A DNA stretch of 60,592 nucleotides. It comes from an uncultured Eubacteriales bacterium (GTDB lineage: Bacteria; Bacillota; Clostridia; Christensenellales; CAG-138). The DNA is taken from positions 1 to 60,592 of the forward strand of contig CADBYI010000031.1 of NCBI GenBank assembly GCA_902798825.1, in the 5' to 3' direction. The notes beneath the pieces are model-generated. The model was given only the letters and a program-made list of their open reading frames with translations. It had not been told where the DNA came from and did not search any database. Both the position numbers and the translations under genes were made by a program. Shown here one piece after another: positions 10,181 through 19,175 of the stretch; within the stretch, counting starts at the first letter, position 1; the number at the start of each line of letters is the position of its first letter.

Positions 10181-11206
10181 TTACTGATCCTTTTTCTTGG
10201 GTTTCTTTGCCGTGCGGACGATCTGGATGGGGGGCTCGTCCTCCTCGTCCTCGTACTCCACCGGCTTCTTCTTTTTCTTGGAACGCTTGGGCTTCTCCTC
10301 CTCGTAGTCCTCGTATCCCCTCCGATAGGCCCGCTCGTCCGCCTCTTCCTCGGGGTATTCATAGTCCTCGTAGGGCTCATCCTGCTCGTCGAAGGACGCC
10401 TCGTCCTCGTCGTCCCCCAGGAGCTCCGCCTGCATCTTGTTCCGGCCCCGGCGCACGATCATCAGCGTCAGCACCACACAGATCATGATGGCCACCACGA
10501 TGAACAGGCCGAAGACGATATAGGCCAGGATATCGCTGTCCCCTTCCTCCACAGGCTCCTCCGTGGGACTGGCGCCGGGCTCCAAGGTGACCTCCGTCAC
10601 GGGGAACCGGGGCTGATCAGTGGGCTGGAAGGACGGGCTCTCCTCCGGGGAGAAGGTTTCGGGCGCATAGGTGGCGGGCGCCACGGTGGCCGGGGCGCTC
10701 TGCCCCGTGACCCGGCCCAGATTGACGGTGCCGCCGGTGTAGCCCCGCTGGCTGCCGGAGCTGGTGGTCACAAAGGAATAGGCCACCTTCTTCATCACCA
10801 GCATGGTGCTGACGGCGGACAGGATCTTGAACCGGACGTGCATGAGCACGCCGCTGCCCGTGCCGCCGCCGGAAGCCGCGGCGGCGAAGGCCACCGCGCC
10901 GGTGTTGGTGGTCACGTTACAGTTGTACTGGGCGCCCAGGATGGTGATCCGATCCTGGGACACCTCCTGGATGCTCACATACTCCAGCGCCGCGCTGTCA
11001 TACTCCAGCACGAACTGCAGGGAGTCCATGGTCTGGCCCAGCTTGGGAGCCTCCACGTTGATGTGGATGGCCACCGAAACCGTGTCCCCCACGTTCCCCT
11101 GTACGTCGTCCGAGGTGAGGGTCACCGGAACGGTCGCCCCATGGGCAAGGGAGGCGGGCAGCAACATCAGCGCCAACATGAGTAAAGATAATATCCTGCG
11201 TTTCAT
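10181..11206 (-). CDS. Membrane-anchored cohesin-domain surface protein
   Basis: A 341-residue surface protein. A signal peptide (MKRRILSLLMLALMLL) precedes a cohesin-like beta-sandwich at about residues 25-150, with GDTVSVAIHINV, QFVLEYDSAALEY and VLMHVRFKI. Next come a Pro/Thr/Ser/Glu linker, a transmembrane helix near 220-242, and a cytoplasmic tail that is first acidic (DDEDEASFDEQ) and then Lys-rich. Cohesin domains bind dockerins in cellulosomes, but isolated ones are common in Clostridia and no dockerin is visible here. The ATG is preceded by AAAGGAG. The charged tail is unusual and may contact cytoplasmic partners. Confidence 0.7.
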   Translation of the reverse strand: MKRRILSLLMLALMLLPASLAHGATVPVTLTSDDVQGNVGDTVSVAIHINVEAPKLGQTMDSLQFVLEYDSAALEYVSIQEVSQDRITILGAQYNCNVTTNTGAVAFAAAASGGGTGSGVLMHVRFKILSAVSTMLVMKKVAYSFVTTSSGSQRGYTGGTVNLGRVTGQSAPATVAPATYAPETFSPEESPSFQPTDQPRFPVTEVTLEPGASPTEEPVEEGDSDILAYIVFGLFIVVAIMICVVLTLMIVRRGRNKMQAELLGDDEDEASFDEQDEPYEDYEYPEEEADERAYRRGYEDYEEEKPKRSKKKKKPVEYEDEEDEPPIQIVRTAKKPKKKDQ

Positions 11207-11317
11207 CCAAAGCTCCTTTAGCATGCATTTATGTTTCCACGGTCCGTGGGATTGTACCGATTTTGTCTTAGTATATCCAGTATTGTACTATCCTTCCGAC
11301 CATAAGTCAAATTCGGA

Positions 11318-11346
11318 TTGACAACGTCATGCAAATTTCATATAAT
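11318..11346 (+). promoter_or_regulatory. Sigma-A promoter for cysS
   Basis: A perfect TTGACA and a perfect TATAAT are separated by 17 bases, 36 bases before the cysS start codon. The leader is too short for a T-box. Confidence 0.88.
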
Positions 11347-11382
11347 TTTCTAAATTTGACAACAAAGAAAGGCAAGTCATCC

Positions 11383-12774
11383 ATGTATATCTATAACACC
11401 ATGACCCGGAAGAAGGAGCTGTTCGTGCCTCAGCAGGAGGGAAAGGTCTCCATGTATGCCTGCGGCCCCACGGTCTACAACTTCTTCCACATCGGCAACG
11501 CCCGCCCCTTCATTGTCTTCGATACCCTGCGCCGGTATCTCGAATACCGGGGCTATCAGGTCACCTTCGTCCAGAACTTCACCGATATCGACGACAAGAT
11601 GATCCGCCGAGCCAACGAGGAGGGCATCACTGTCAAGGAGTTGGGCGACAGGTTCATCAAGGAATATTACACCGATGCGGACGCCCTGGGCGTGAAGCGG
11701 GCCACCGTGAATCCACGGGCCACGGAGCATATCCAGGACATCATCGACCTGGTCCAGACCCTGATCGAAAAGGGCCACGCCTACCCCGCCTCCAACGGGG
11801 ACGTGTATTTCTCCGTCCGCAGCTGGCCCGGCTATGGGAAGCTGTCCGGTCAGAACATAGACGATCTGGAAAACGGGGCCCGGGTGGACCCCACCGAGGA
11901 GAAGCGGGACCCCTTGGACTTTGCCCTCTGGAAGGGGCAGAAGCCCGGCGAGCCCGCCTGGCCCTCCCCCTGGGGCATGGGCCGTCCCGGCTGGCATATC
12001 GAGTGCTCCGCCATGAGCATGGCCATCCTGGGCCAGAGCTTCGACATCCACGGCGGCGGACAGGATCTGATCTTCCCCCACCATGAGAACGAGATCGCCC
12101 AGTCCGAGGCTGCCACGGGCAAGCCCTTTGCCCACTACTGGATGCACAACGGCTTCATCAACGTGGACAACCAGAAGATGAGCAAGTCCCTGGGCAACTT
12201 CTTCACCGTCCGGGACATCGCCAAGGAGTTCGATCTGGATGTGGTCCGGCTGTTCATGCTCAGCGTCCAGTATCGGAACCCCATCAACTTCTCCCGGGAC
12301 CTGATCCAGCAGGCTGCCACCGCCCTGCAGCGGCTTCGCACCGCCCTGGATCGTCTGAAGGAGGCCCCCATCGCCCAGGAAGCCGCCCCGGACGAACAGG
12401 CGTTCCTCGATTCCTTGGAGGACTATCGCACCCGGTTCAACGAGGCCATGGACGACGACCTCAACACGGCGGACGCATTGGGCGTGCTGTTCGACTTGGC
12501 CCGCGGGGCCAACACCTTTGTCACCGTTCCCCGGACGAAGCAGGCCATAGAAGCGGTGACAAAGATGTATACGGAGCTTATGGACGTGCTGGGTCTCATG
12601 CCCCGGGAAAAGGCTGACGAATTCCCCGCCGAAGTCCTGGCCCTTCTCGACGAGCGGCAGGCCGCCCGCAAGGCGAAGGATTACGCCCGGGCCGACCAGA
12701 TCCGGGAGCAGCTTAAGGGCCTGGGCTACGCCATCGAGGACTCCCGTCAGGGCGCCAAGCTGAAGAAGCTCTGA
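11383..12774 (+). CDS. cysS: Cysteinyl-tRNA synthetase
   Basis: A class I aminoacyl-tRNA synthetase of 463 residues that charges tRNA-Cys. It shows the CGPTVY and HIGNARPF signature near the N-terminus, the zinc-site elements around IECSAMS and [15 protein letters not shown], and KMSKSLGNF near residue 266. The upstream in-frame ATG overlaps the -10 element of the promoter, so I start at MYIYNT, where the family begins; a modest AAAGG lies upstream. It is followed by a membrane-protein gene with its own strong ribosome site and no terminator between, so the two are probably co-transcribed. Confidence 0.96.
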   Translation: MYIYNTMTRKKELFVPQQEGKVSMYACGPTVYNFFHIGNARPFIVFDTLRRYLEYRGYQVTFVQNFTDIDDKMIRRANEEGITVKELGDRFIKEYYTDADALGVKRATVNPRATEHIQDIIDLVQTLIEKGHAYPASNGDVYFSVRSWPGYGKLSGQNIDDLENGARVDPTEEKRDPLDFALWKGQKPGEPAWPSPWGMGRPGWHIECSAMSMAILGQSFDIHGGGQDLIFPHHENEIAQSEAATGKPFAHYWMHNGFINVDNQKMSKSLGNFFTVRDIAKEFDLDVVRLFMLSVQYRNPINFSRDLIQQAATALQRLRTALDRLKEAPIAQEAAPDEQAFLDSLEDYRTRFNEAMDDDLNTADALGVLFDLARGANTFVTVPRTKQAIEAVTKMYTELMDVLGLMPREKADEFPAEVLALLDERQAARKAKDYARADQIREQLKGLGYAIEDSRQGAKLKKL

Positions 12775-12805
12775 TCCGATTTGGACGCAAACAAGGAGGT
12801 ACGCT

Positions 12806-13495
12806 ATGTTTTTCTCTCTGCTGATGGTGGTCGTGGCCGTGGTGCTGGCCATCCCCGTGATCACCGGCAAGGGCAAGCTCCTGGCCACGGAGAACATCAA
12901 AAAGGACAAGATCGCCACCTATAAGAAGGGGCTGCGCATCCTGTACGCCATCCTTATCCTGGTGGTGCTGTGCATGGCCTTCTTCAACTTCGTGGAGCGG
13001 GTGGCCTATGTCCAGGACTATTTCTATGAGTTCACCGAGGACTATCTGGGAGCCGACGGACAGACCCACCCGGCCGGGGAATCCCACAACGTGGCCGAGA
13101 TGCGGGAGATCCTGATCCCCACCGAGGAGACCACCGGGAGCCTGTGCAGCCCGGCGGACCCCGCCACCCTGCCCTATAAGTACACCGGTTCTACCACCAC
13201 TTTGGACCCGCGGTACGCCTTCGTCGGCTTCATGCCCTATGAGACCGCCCGCATCATGAACTTTGTGGGCCTGGGCCTCGCCATGGTCGTGGTGCTGATT
13301 CTGTTCATCTTCATCAACAGGATGACTGACAAGGAGGCCCAGAAGCGGAACGCCCAAAAGAAGACCGCCGCCAAGGGCCCCGTCCGCCCCTCCATGCCCA
13401 AGGGCGCCTTCGACTTCTCCGACTATCAGGACGAGGTGGAGGCTCCCGCCGACTTTGCCGACGAGCCCCAGCAGATCCCGTCCAAGAAGAAATAA
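12806..13495 (+). CDS. Hypothetical membrane protein
   Basis: A 229-residue protein with three likely membrane helices at about residues 3-20, 44-62 and 150-172. A 75-residue loop between the second and third contains WPG-free, acidic sequence and is probably extracellular. The C-terminal tail is basic and then acidic, ending in KKK. The ATG has a good AAGGAGG site 31 bases after cysS. I recognise no family. Because no terminator separates them, it is likely read through from the cysS promoter, but a role in tRNA charging is not implied. Confidence 0.65.
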   Translation: MFFSLLMVVVAVVLAIPVITGKGKLLATENIKKDKIATYKKGLRILYAILILVVLCMAFFNFVERVAYVQDYFYEFTEDYLGADGQTHPAGESHNVAEMREILIPTEETTGSLCSPADPATLPYKYTGSTTTLDPRYAFVGFMPYETARIMNFVGLGLAMVVVLILFIFINRMTDKEAQKRNAQKKTAAKGPVRPSMPKGAFDFSDYQDEVEAPADFADEPQQIPSKKK

Positions 13496-13511
13496 GATAC
13501 TGCAGCCTATG

Positions 13512-13540
13512 GAGGATCGGCTATGCCGGTCCTCTTTTTT
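13512..13540 (+). terminator. Terminator after the cysS operon
   Basis: A 10-bp stem (GAGGATCGGC with GCCGGTCCTC, one G-T pair) is followed by six T residues. Confidence 0.85.
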
Positions 13541-13551
13541 CTGCCCATAGG

Positions 13552-13584
13552 AAAAGGCCCATCGGCGGGACCGACGGGCCTTTT
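13552..13584 (-). terminator. Terminator after gap, bidirectional
   Basis: AAAAGGCCCATCGG pairs with CCGACGGGCCTTTT (one mismatch), with A and T runs on both sides. It can therefore end both the gap transcript and any read-through from cysS. Confidence 0.8.
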
Positions 13585-13596
13585 GTGCAGCTTAGC

Positions 13597-14621
<1,025 letters not shown>

Positions 14622-14637
14622 TTATTTTTTCGCAGCT

Positions 14638-14666
14638 ATTATATACTACGATGGTCCCCTTTTCAA
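14638..14666 (-). promoter_or_regulatory. Sigma-A promoter for gap
   Basis: On the minus strand TTGAAA and TATAAT are separated by 17 bases, 28 bases before the gap start codon, and an AGGAGG ribosome site follows. Confidence 0.82.
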
Positions 14667-14704
14667 CAGAAAAGATATAATATTTTTGCCTTAGAGAATA
14701 TCAA

Positions 14705-15634
14705 TTATGTATTGAGTTTTTCGGCGACGATATACAGGGGCCGCTGCTTCGCTTCCTCGAAAATCCGGCCCATATAGGCCCCCTGGATGCCCAGGAACAG
14801 CAGGACGATCCCCTGCAGGAGCGCCACGCCGCATAGCCCCCACAGCCAGGGGGCCGCCCCCACGGTGCAGGCGCATATGAGCACAGCAAGAAAGCCCAAA
14901 AGGGACAGGCCGATCACCGCCCCGCCGATGCCCAAAGGCAGGGTCAAGGGCTTGGTGGAAAAGCCCGTAATGCCGTCCAGGGCCAGCTTCAGCATCTTCT
15001 TCAGGGTATACTTGGTCTTCCCCGCCGCACGCTCCTGGCGGATGTATTCGAGAGGTACGCTCTCAAAGCCCATCCAGGCTGACATGCCCCGGAGGAACCG
15101 GGCGTGCTCCCGCATCTTCAAAAACACGTCCGCCACGTTCCGCCCGATGAGACGAAAATCCCCGGTGTCCAATGGGATCGGGTAGGCGCTCATGGAGGTG
15201 AGCAGCCGATAGTAGCAGGCGGCGGTGAACTTTTTGAGGAAGGTCTCCCCCTCCCGCTTCTTCCGCTTGCCGTAGACGATGTCCGCCCCCTGCTCCCAGA
15301 GCTTCACCATGTCGGGGATCAGCTCCGGCGGGTCCTGCAGATCCGCGTCGATGATGACCAAGGCGTCGCCGGTGGCCTCATCCATGCCGGCGGTGACGGC
15401 CAGCTGGTGGCCGAAATTCCGTGAGAAGGACAGCACCTTCACCCGTTTGTCCTGGGCGGCGATCTTCCGCAGCACCCCCATGGTGCCGTCCCGGCTGCCG
15501 TCGTTGACGAAGATGATCTCATAGTCATACCCGGTGGCTTCCAAAGACGCCTTCATCCGAGGATAGGCTATGGGCAGCACCTCCTCCTCGTAGTACACCG
15601 GAACGATCAGGGATATGCGCTTTTCCTCTGCCAT
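14705..15634 (-). CDS. Family 2 glycosyltransferase, GtrB/bactoprenol glucosyltransferase type
   Basis: A 309-residue membrane-linked GT2 enzyme of the DPM1/GtrB type that likely transfers a sugar from a nucleotide donor to undecaprenyl phosphate. The GT-A domain has IVPVYYEEEVLP near residue 10, FVNDGSRDGT, and the DADLQDPPEL metal-binding segment near 95. The QERAAGKTKYTLKKM motif precedes two C-terminal membrane helices (about 230-255 and 260-285). No flippase or acceptor glycosyltransferase lies next to it. The ATG has an AGGAGG site. It is transcribed divergently from fba. Confidence 0.88.
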   Translation of the reverse strand: MAEEKRISLIVPVYYEEEVLPIAYPRMKASLEATGYDYEIIFVNDGSRDGTMGVLRKIAAQDKRVKVLSFSRNFGHQLAVTAGMDEATGDALVIIDADLQDPPELIPDMVKLWEQGADIVYGKRKKREGETFLKKFTAACYYRLLTSMSAYPIPLDTGDFRLIGRNVADVFLKMREHARFLRGMSAWMGFESVPLEYIRQERAAGKTKYTLKKMLKLALDGITGFSTKPLTLPLGIGGAVIGLSLLGFLAVLICACTVGAAPWLWGLCGVALLQGIVLLFLGIQGAYMGRIFEEAKQRPLYIVAEKLNT

Positions 15635-15668
15635 GCGCGAGGCCTCCTGTTTCTTTCTGATTGATAGT

Positions 15669-15698
15669 AGTATACCAGATATACGCCGGATAAAGCAA
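15669..15698 (-). promoter_or_regulatory. Probable promoter for the glycosyltransferase gene
   Basis: On the minus strand TTGCTT and TATACT are separated by 18 bases, 35 bases before the start codon. Confidence 0.5.
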
Positions 15699-15742
15699 AT
15701 CCCAGGACCAGGTTTCGCAGAGTTTTTGCAGTTTTGTTACAG

Positions 15743-15771
15743 TTGCTTTTTTTCGCCGTTGTTGATATAAT
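15743..15771 (+). promoter_or_regulatory. Sigma-A promoter for fba
   Basis: TTGCTT and a perfect TATAAT are separated by 17 bases, 38 bases before the fba start codon; a good AAGGAG site follows. Confidence 0.75.
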
Positions 15772-15809
15772 AAGCCGAATCCATAAAAACGCAAAAAGGA
15801 GAATAATTT

Positions 15810-16793
15810 ATGGCAATCGTCACCACCAAAGACATGTTCGAAAAAGCCTATAAGGGCGGTTACGCCATCGGCGCTTTCAACGTGAACAACATGGAGATCA
15901 TCCAGGGCATCACCGAGGCCGCCATTGAGCAGCACGCCCCCCTGATCCTCCAGGTCAGCAAGGGCGCCCGGGCCTATGCCAAGCACGTCTATCTCATGAA
16001 GCTCATCGAGGCCGCCATCGAGGACGCCGAGCAGACCGCCGGCTTCGATCTGCCCATCGCCGTCCATCTGGACCACGGCGATACCTTTGAGCTGTGCAAG
16101 AGCTGCATCGACGGCGGCTTCTCCTCCGTCATGATCGACGGCTCCAGCAAGCCCTATGAGGAGAATGTGGCCCTGACCCGCAAGGTGGTGGAATACGCCC
16201 ACGACCACGGCGTGGTGGTGGAAGGCGAGCTGGGCACCCTGGCCGGCATCGAGGACGAGGTCAACGTGTCCGCCGAGGATTCCTCCTACACCCGCCCCGA
16301 GGAAGTGGAGGACTTCGTCACCCGCACGGGCGTGGACTCCCTGGCCATCGCCATCGGCACCAGCCACGGCGCCTACAAGTTCACCGCCGCCCAGTGCACC
16401 CGGGACGCCGACGGCAAGCTGGTGCCCCCGCCCCTGCGCTTCGACATCCTGCGCGAAGTGGAAAAGCGCCTGCCCGGCTTCCCCATCGTGCTCCACGGCT
16501 CCTCCTCCGTGCCCCAGGAGTTCGTGAAGATCATCAACGAGTGCGGCGGCAAGATGCCTGACGCCGTGGGCATCCCCGAGGAGCAGCTTCGGGAAGCGGC
16601 CCGGATGGCGGTCTGCAAGATCAACATCGACTCCGATCTTCGTCTGGCCCTCACCGCCTGCATCCGCAAGCACTTCGTAGAGCACCCCGATCATTTCGAT
16701 CCCCGGCAGTACCTGAAGCCCGGCCGCGAGGCCATCAAGGCCATGGTCGCCCACAAGCTGATCAACGTCCTGGGCTGCAACGGCAAGGAGTAA
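15810..16793 (+). CDS. fba: Class II fructose-bisphosphate aldolase
   Basis: A zinc-dependent aldolase of 327 residues that splits fructose 1,6-bisphosphate in glycolysis. Visible motifs are GAFNVNNMEI near residue 21, the metal and catalytic HLDHGD at about 86-91, and the EGELGTLAG segment near 135. GTSHGAYKF and LHGSSSVP carry further metal and phosphate ligands, and CKINIDSDLR lies near the end. It has its own promoter and terminator. GAPDH is only 1.2 kb away on the other strand, so two glycolytic genes are close but separately transcribed. Confidence 0.96.
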   Translation: MAIVTTKDMFEKAYKGGYAIGAFNVNNMEIIQGITEAAIEQHAPLILQVSKGARAYAKHVYLMKLIEAAIEDAEQTAGFDLPIAVHLDHGDTFELCKSCIDGGFSSVMIDGSSKPYEENVALTRKVVEYAHDHGVVVEGELGTLAGIEDEVNVSAEDSSYTRPEEVEDFVTRTGVDSLAIAIGTSHGAYKFTAAQCTRDADGKLVPPPLRFDILREVEKRLPGFPIVLHGSSSVPQEFVKIINECGGKMPDAVGIPEEQLREAARMAVCKINIDSDLRLALTACIRKHFVEHPDHFDPRQYLKPGREAIKAMVAHKLINVLGCNGKE

Positions 16794-16812
16794 TCGATCC
16801 CATATCCTCTCG

Positions 16813-16844
16813 GCGCAGCCTGCTTTTCGCGGGCTGCGCTTTTT
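16813..16844 (+). terminator. Terminator after fba
   Basis: An 8-bp GC-rich stem of GCGCAGCC with GGCTGCGC is followed by five T residues. Confidence 0.85.
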
Positions 16845-16889
16845 CATCCCTTCCTGCAACCAATTGCCCTTCTTCCCCCTCTATATGGA

Positions 16890-16903
16890 TGTAAGCGCTT
16901 ACA
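16890..16903 (+). promoter_or_regulatory. Perfect 14-bp palindrome resembling a catabolite-response (cre) site
   Basis: TGTAAGCGCTTACA is a perfect palindrome and fits the LacI/CcpA operator pattern with a central CG. It lies just ahead of the ribosome site of the ECF sigma gene and next to a CTATAT that could be its -10 element. Repression by a LacI-family regulator is an inference. Confidence 0.5.
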
Positions 16904-16918
16904 GAAAGAGAAGGAAGC

Positions 16919-17449
16919 ATGGATCAACAGTATTTTGATCGAGTCTACGAAACCACATATGGTTCCCTGCTCAAATACGCCATCGTGCACCTCAGCGACC
17001 CTACGGACGCGGAGGACGCGGTGCAAAACGTGTACCTCGCCTTCTATCGCCGCATCCAGCGGTACGGGCATCTGGATGTACTGTTCCCCCGGGCGTTCCT
17101 GCTGAAGATGCTCAAGAGGGAGATCATCGAGCAGTACACTGAACGGGAAAAGCGCAGCTTCAGCGCCCTGGAGGACGTTCCCCAGGAGCGTCTGCGGGAC
17201 GAGATAGTCTTTGAGGACGGGGTGCTGGACAGGGCCCTGGCGAAGGACATCCTGGCAGAGGCGAAGAAGCTGCCCCAAGAGACCTACCGGGTGTTCGTGC
17301 TCTATTACGGCTACGAAATGACCGTTTCGGAGATCGCGAAGGAGCTGGGTCTGGGGACCGAGGCGGTCAAGAGCCGCCTGTTTCGGGGGCGAAAGGCCAT
17401 CCGGCAATATCTGACGGCGGACGATGTGGATGCGGATGCAGGGAGGTAA
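16919..17449 (+). CDS. ECF-type RNA polymerase sigma factor
   Basis: A 176-residue sigma-70 family protein with region 2 (YGSLLKYAIVHLSDPTDAEDAVQNVYLAFYR, read in short pieces near residues 14-44) and region 4 (KLPQETYRVFVLYYGYEMTVSEIA, near 119-142, followed by KSRLFRGRKAI). There is no region 1.1 or 3, as is usual for ECF factors. The next gene is a DUF4179-like membrane protein, the usual anti-sigma partner, six bases downstream. A perfect palindrome overlaps the leader. The signal and regulon cannot be read from the window. Confidence 0.9.
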   Translation: MDQQYFDRVYETTYGSLLKYAIVHLSDPTDAEDAVQNVYLAFYRRIQRYGHLDVLFPRAFLLKMLKREIIEQYTEREKRSFSALEDVPQERLRDEIVFEDGVLDRALAKDILAEAKKLPQETYRVFVLYYGYEMTVSEIAKELGLGTEAVKSRLFRGRKAIRQYLTADDVDADAGR

Positions 17450-17454
17450 GGAAT

Positions 17455-19115
17455 ATGAAGGAGTCGAAATTCTATCATAAAGCGTTAGATATGGCCCTGC
17501 TGAACGGGCAGGAAGTGAAAACGGCGCTGGATACTCGGATCGGTAGGATGCCCAGGGAATCCAGGGAACGAAGTATCTTCCCCTGGCAACGGTTCGCTAT
17601 GACGGCGGTGGCCTGCCTGCTGTTGCTATTGACCGTGGTCATCGCCATTCCCTCCGCCCGGGCGGAGGTGCTCTCCTGGCTGGGAATCATCGCCCGGCCT
17701 CAGGACTATCTGACCGCCGACCCCTCGGAGCGACCCTCCATCGAAGCCCTGGACAGCATGATCGCCGCGGCCCAGCCCGAGGATACGGAGGTGAAGGTCA
17801 TCGAGATCGACCGAACGGATTCAGAGGCGTTGAACAGCAAAGAGGCTCTCAAGGTGGCGGAGCTGCTCAACCAGGATGTGCGCATCACCCTGGGCGACAC
17901 CCTGTTCGACGGGACCACGACCTATGTGAGTTTGCGCCTGGGCGGCACGGCAGCCCTGCCCCTGTTGGAGGACCATACCGGCGGCAACCTGACGAAAGTG
18001 CAGGTGGACCCCCAGCGGGTGTGGTTCTTCTTTGAGGGCGGCCCCGGGGAGGAATACATGTCCGGCGAAAAGAAGCTGTACATGAGCCCGTCCGACGAGC
18101 TCATTCTGGAATTCGGCGACGGCACAACCGTCTCCCAGTTCCCGAACCTGGTGGAGACGGAGGCCTACAAGGCCCTTTGGGCCCAGATCGAAAGCAAGAA
18201 CTTCCATTGGGATCAGTACGGCCCCCTGCCCGAGGAACGGGAGGAGATCAACCGGCTGAACCAGGCTTTTCTGGAAAAGAACGAGGTCGTCGCCGCCGCG
18301 GAGTTCGCCTCCCTACGGCCCATTTTCGAACGGAATGCGGACGAAACCGGCGAGGTGAAAGCCAAAGCCTTCTTCAAAGTGTTCGTAGAGGAGGACGACG
18401 ACCTGCCCGCCACGGAACTTTTGCACGTGGAGGTGGGCACGGTGCGGTTCAACGTCAACGGCTATCAGGCCATGGAGACCCGGACCGCGGCAGCGGACGG
18501 AAACAAGGTCACCTGGCAGGGGTCACCTGGCAGGGGGACGCCGTCATCACCTATATGGAGCTGGTGGACCCGGCGGATCACGACAGGGAGGCCACGGACT
18601 GGAACACCGCCCTGCAGATGTTCACCAACTACCCCGTCTCCCTGGACGGCATGACCTTGGAGGCCCTGTCCGGCGCAAAGGCCAACGCCGTGGGCATCTA
18701 TGATCTGGATGTCCGGATCACGCTGCCTGACAGCGTCCAGGACAACGCCCGGGCCGCCTGGACCGGATTTCCCGGCGCCTACCCAATCGACTTCAACATC
18801 CTGATCAACGGTCAGGCAGGCCAGTGGTATCCAGGGGGCTTCGGCATGACAGAGAACGGCGACGGCACGTTTACCTATCACATCGTGGAGGTCCGGGGTC
18901 TGGATCTGGAGACTATCGATCAAATCAGGACCGTCACCCTGGTCCCCGTGCTGCGCTACGTGAAGGGGTTCCAGGACCCGGCGGGGGCGCCCATCCTGGA
19001 ATTGCCTCTCGAAACGCGCACGCCCCAGCCCCAAACGGCGGACGGCACCTGGTTAGGAGCACAATTTGAGCGAACCGAGTACCCCGAGTATGCACTATCC
19101 TTCACCCTGGGGTAA
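17455..19115 (+). CDS. DUF4179-like membrane anti-sigma factor, frameshifted
   Basis: A probable anti-sigma factor for the ECF gene six bases upstream. A short cytoplasmic N-terminus (about 45 residues) is followed by one membrane helix at about residues 48-68 and a long extracellular part. The frame is open from 17455 to about 18530 and continues in another frame to 19115, with GDAVITYMELVDP after the break. The cause is an exact 14-bp tandem duplication at 18507-18534. Removing one copy gives a continuous protein through KVTWQGDAV. As read, translation would end at 18654 with about 40 foreign residues, leaving the cytoplasmic and membrane parts intact. It may be a real truncation or an assembly artefact. 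Confidence 0.72.
18507..18534 (+). repeat. 14-bp tandem duplication that breaks the anti-sigma gene
   Basis: GGTCACCTGGCAGG occurs twice with no bases between. The extra 14 bases shift the frame by two. Confidence 0.9.
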
Positions 19116-19129
19116 ATAATCGGATAACA

Positions 19130-19158
19130 AAGGAGCCGGGCTTCTCCCCCGGCTCCTT
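19130..19158. terminator. Bidirectional terminator between anti-sigma gene and nrdD
   Basis: An 11-bp stem of AAGGAGCCGGG with CCCGGCTCCTT lies between two convergent genes. The T-tract is short on both strands. Confidence 0.65.
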
Positions 19159-19175
19159 GCGTATGTTTGCGTGGT

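Noticed and set aside
11377..12918. 513-codon open frame opposite cysS
   Set aside because: The cysteinyl-tRNA synthetase motifs and promoter are on the plus strand; this frame is an antisense shadow.
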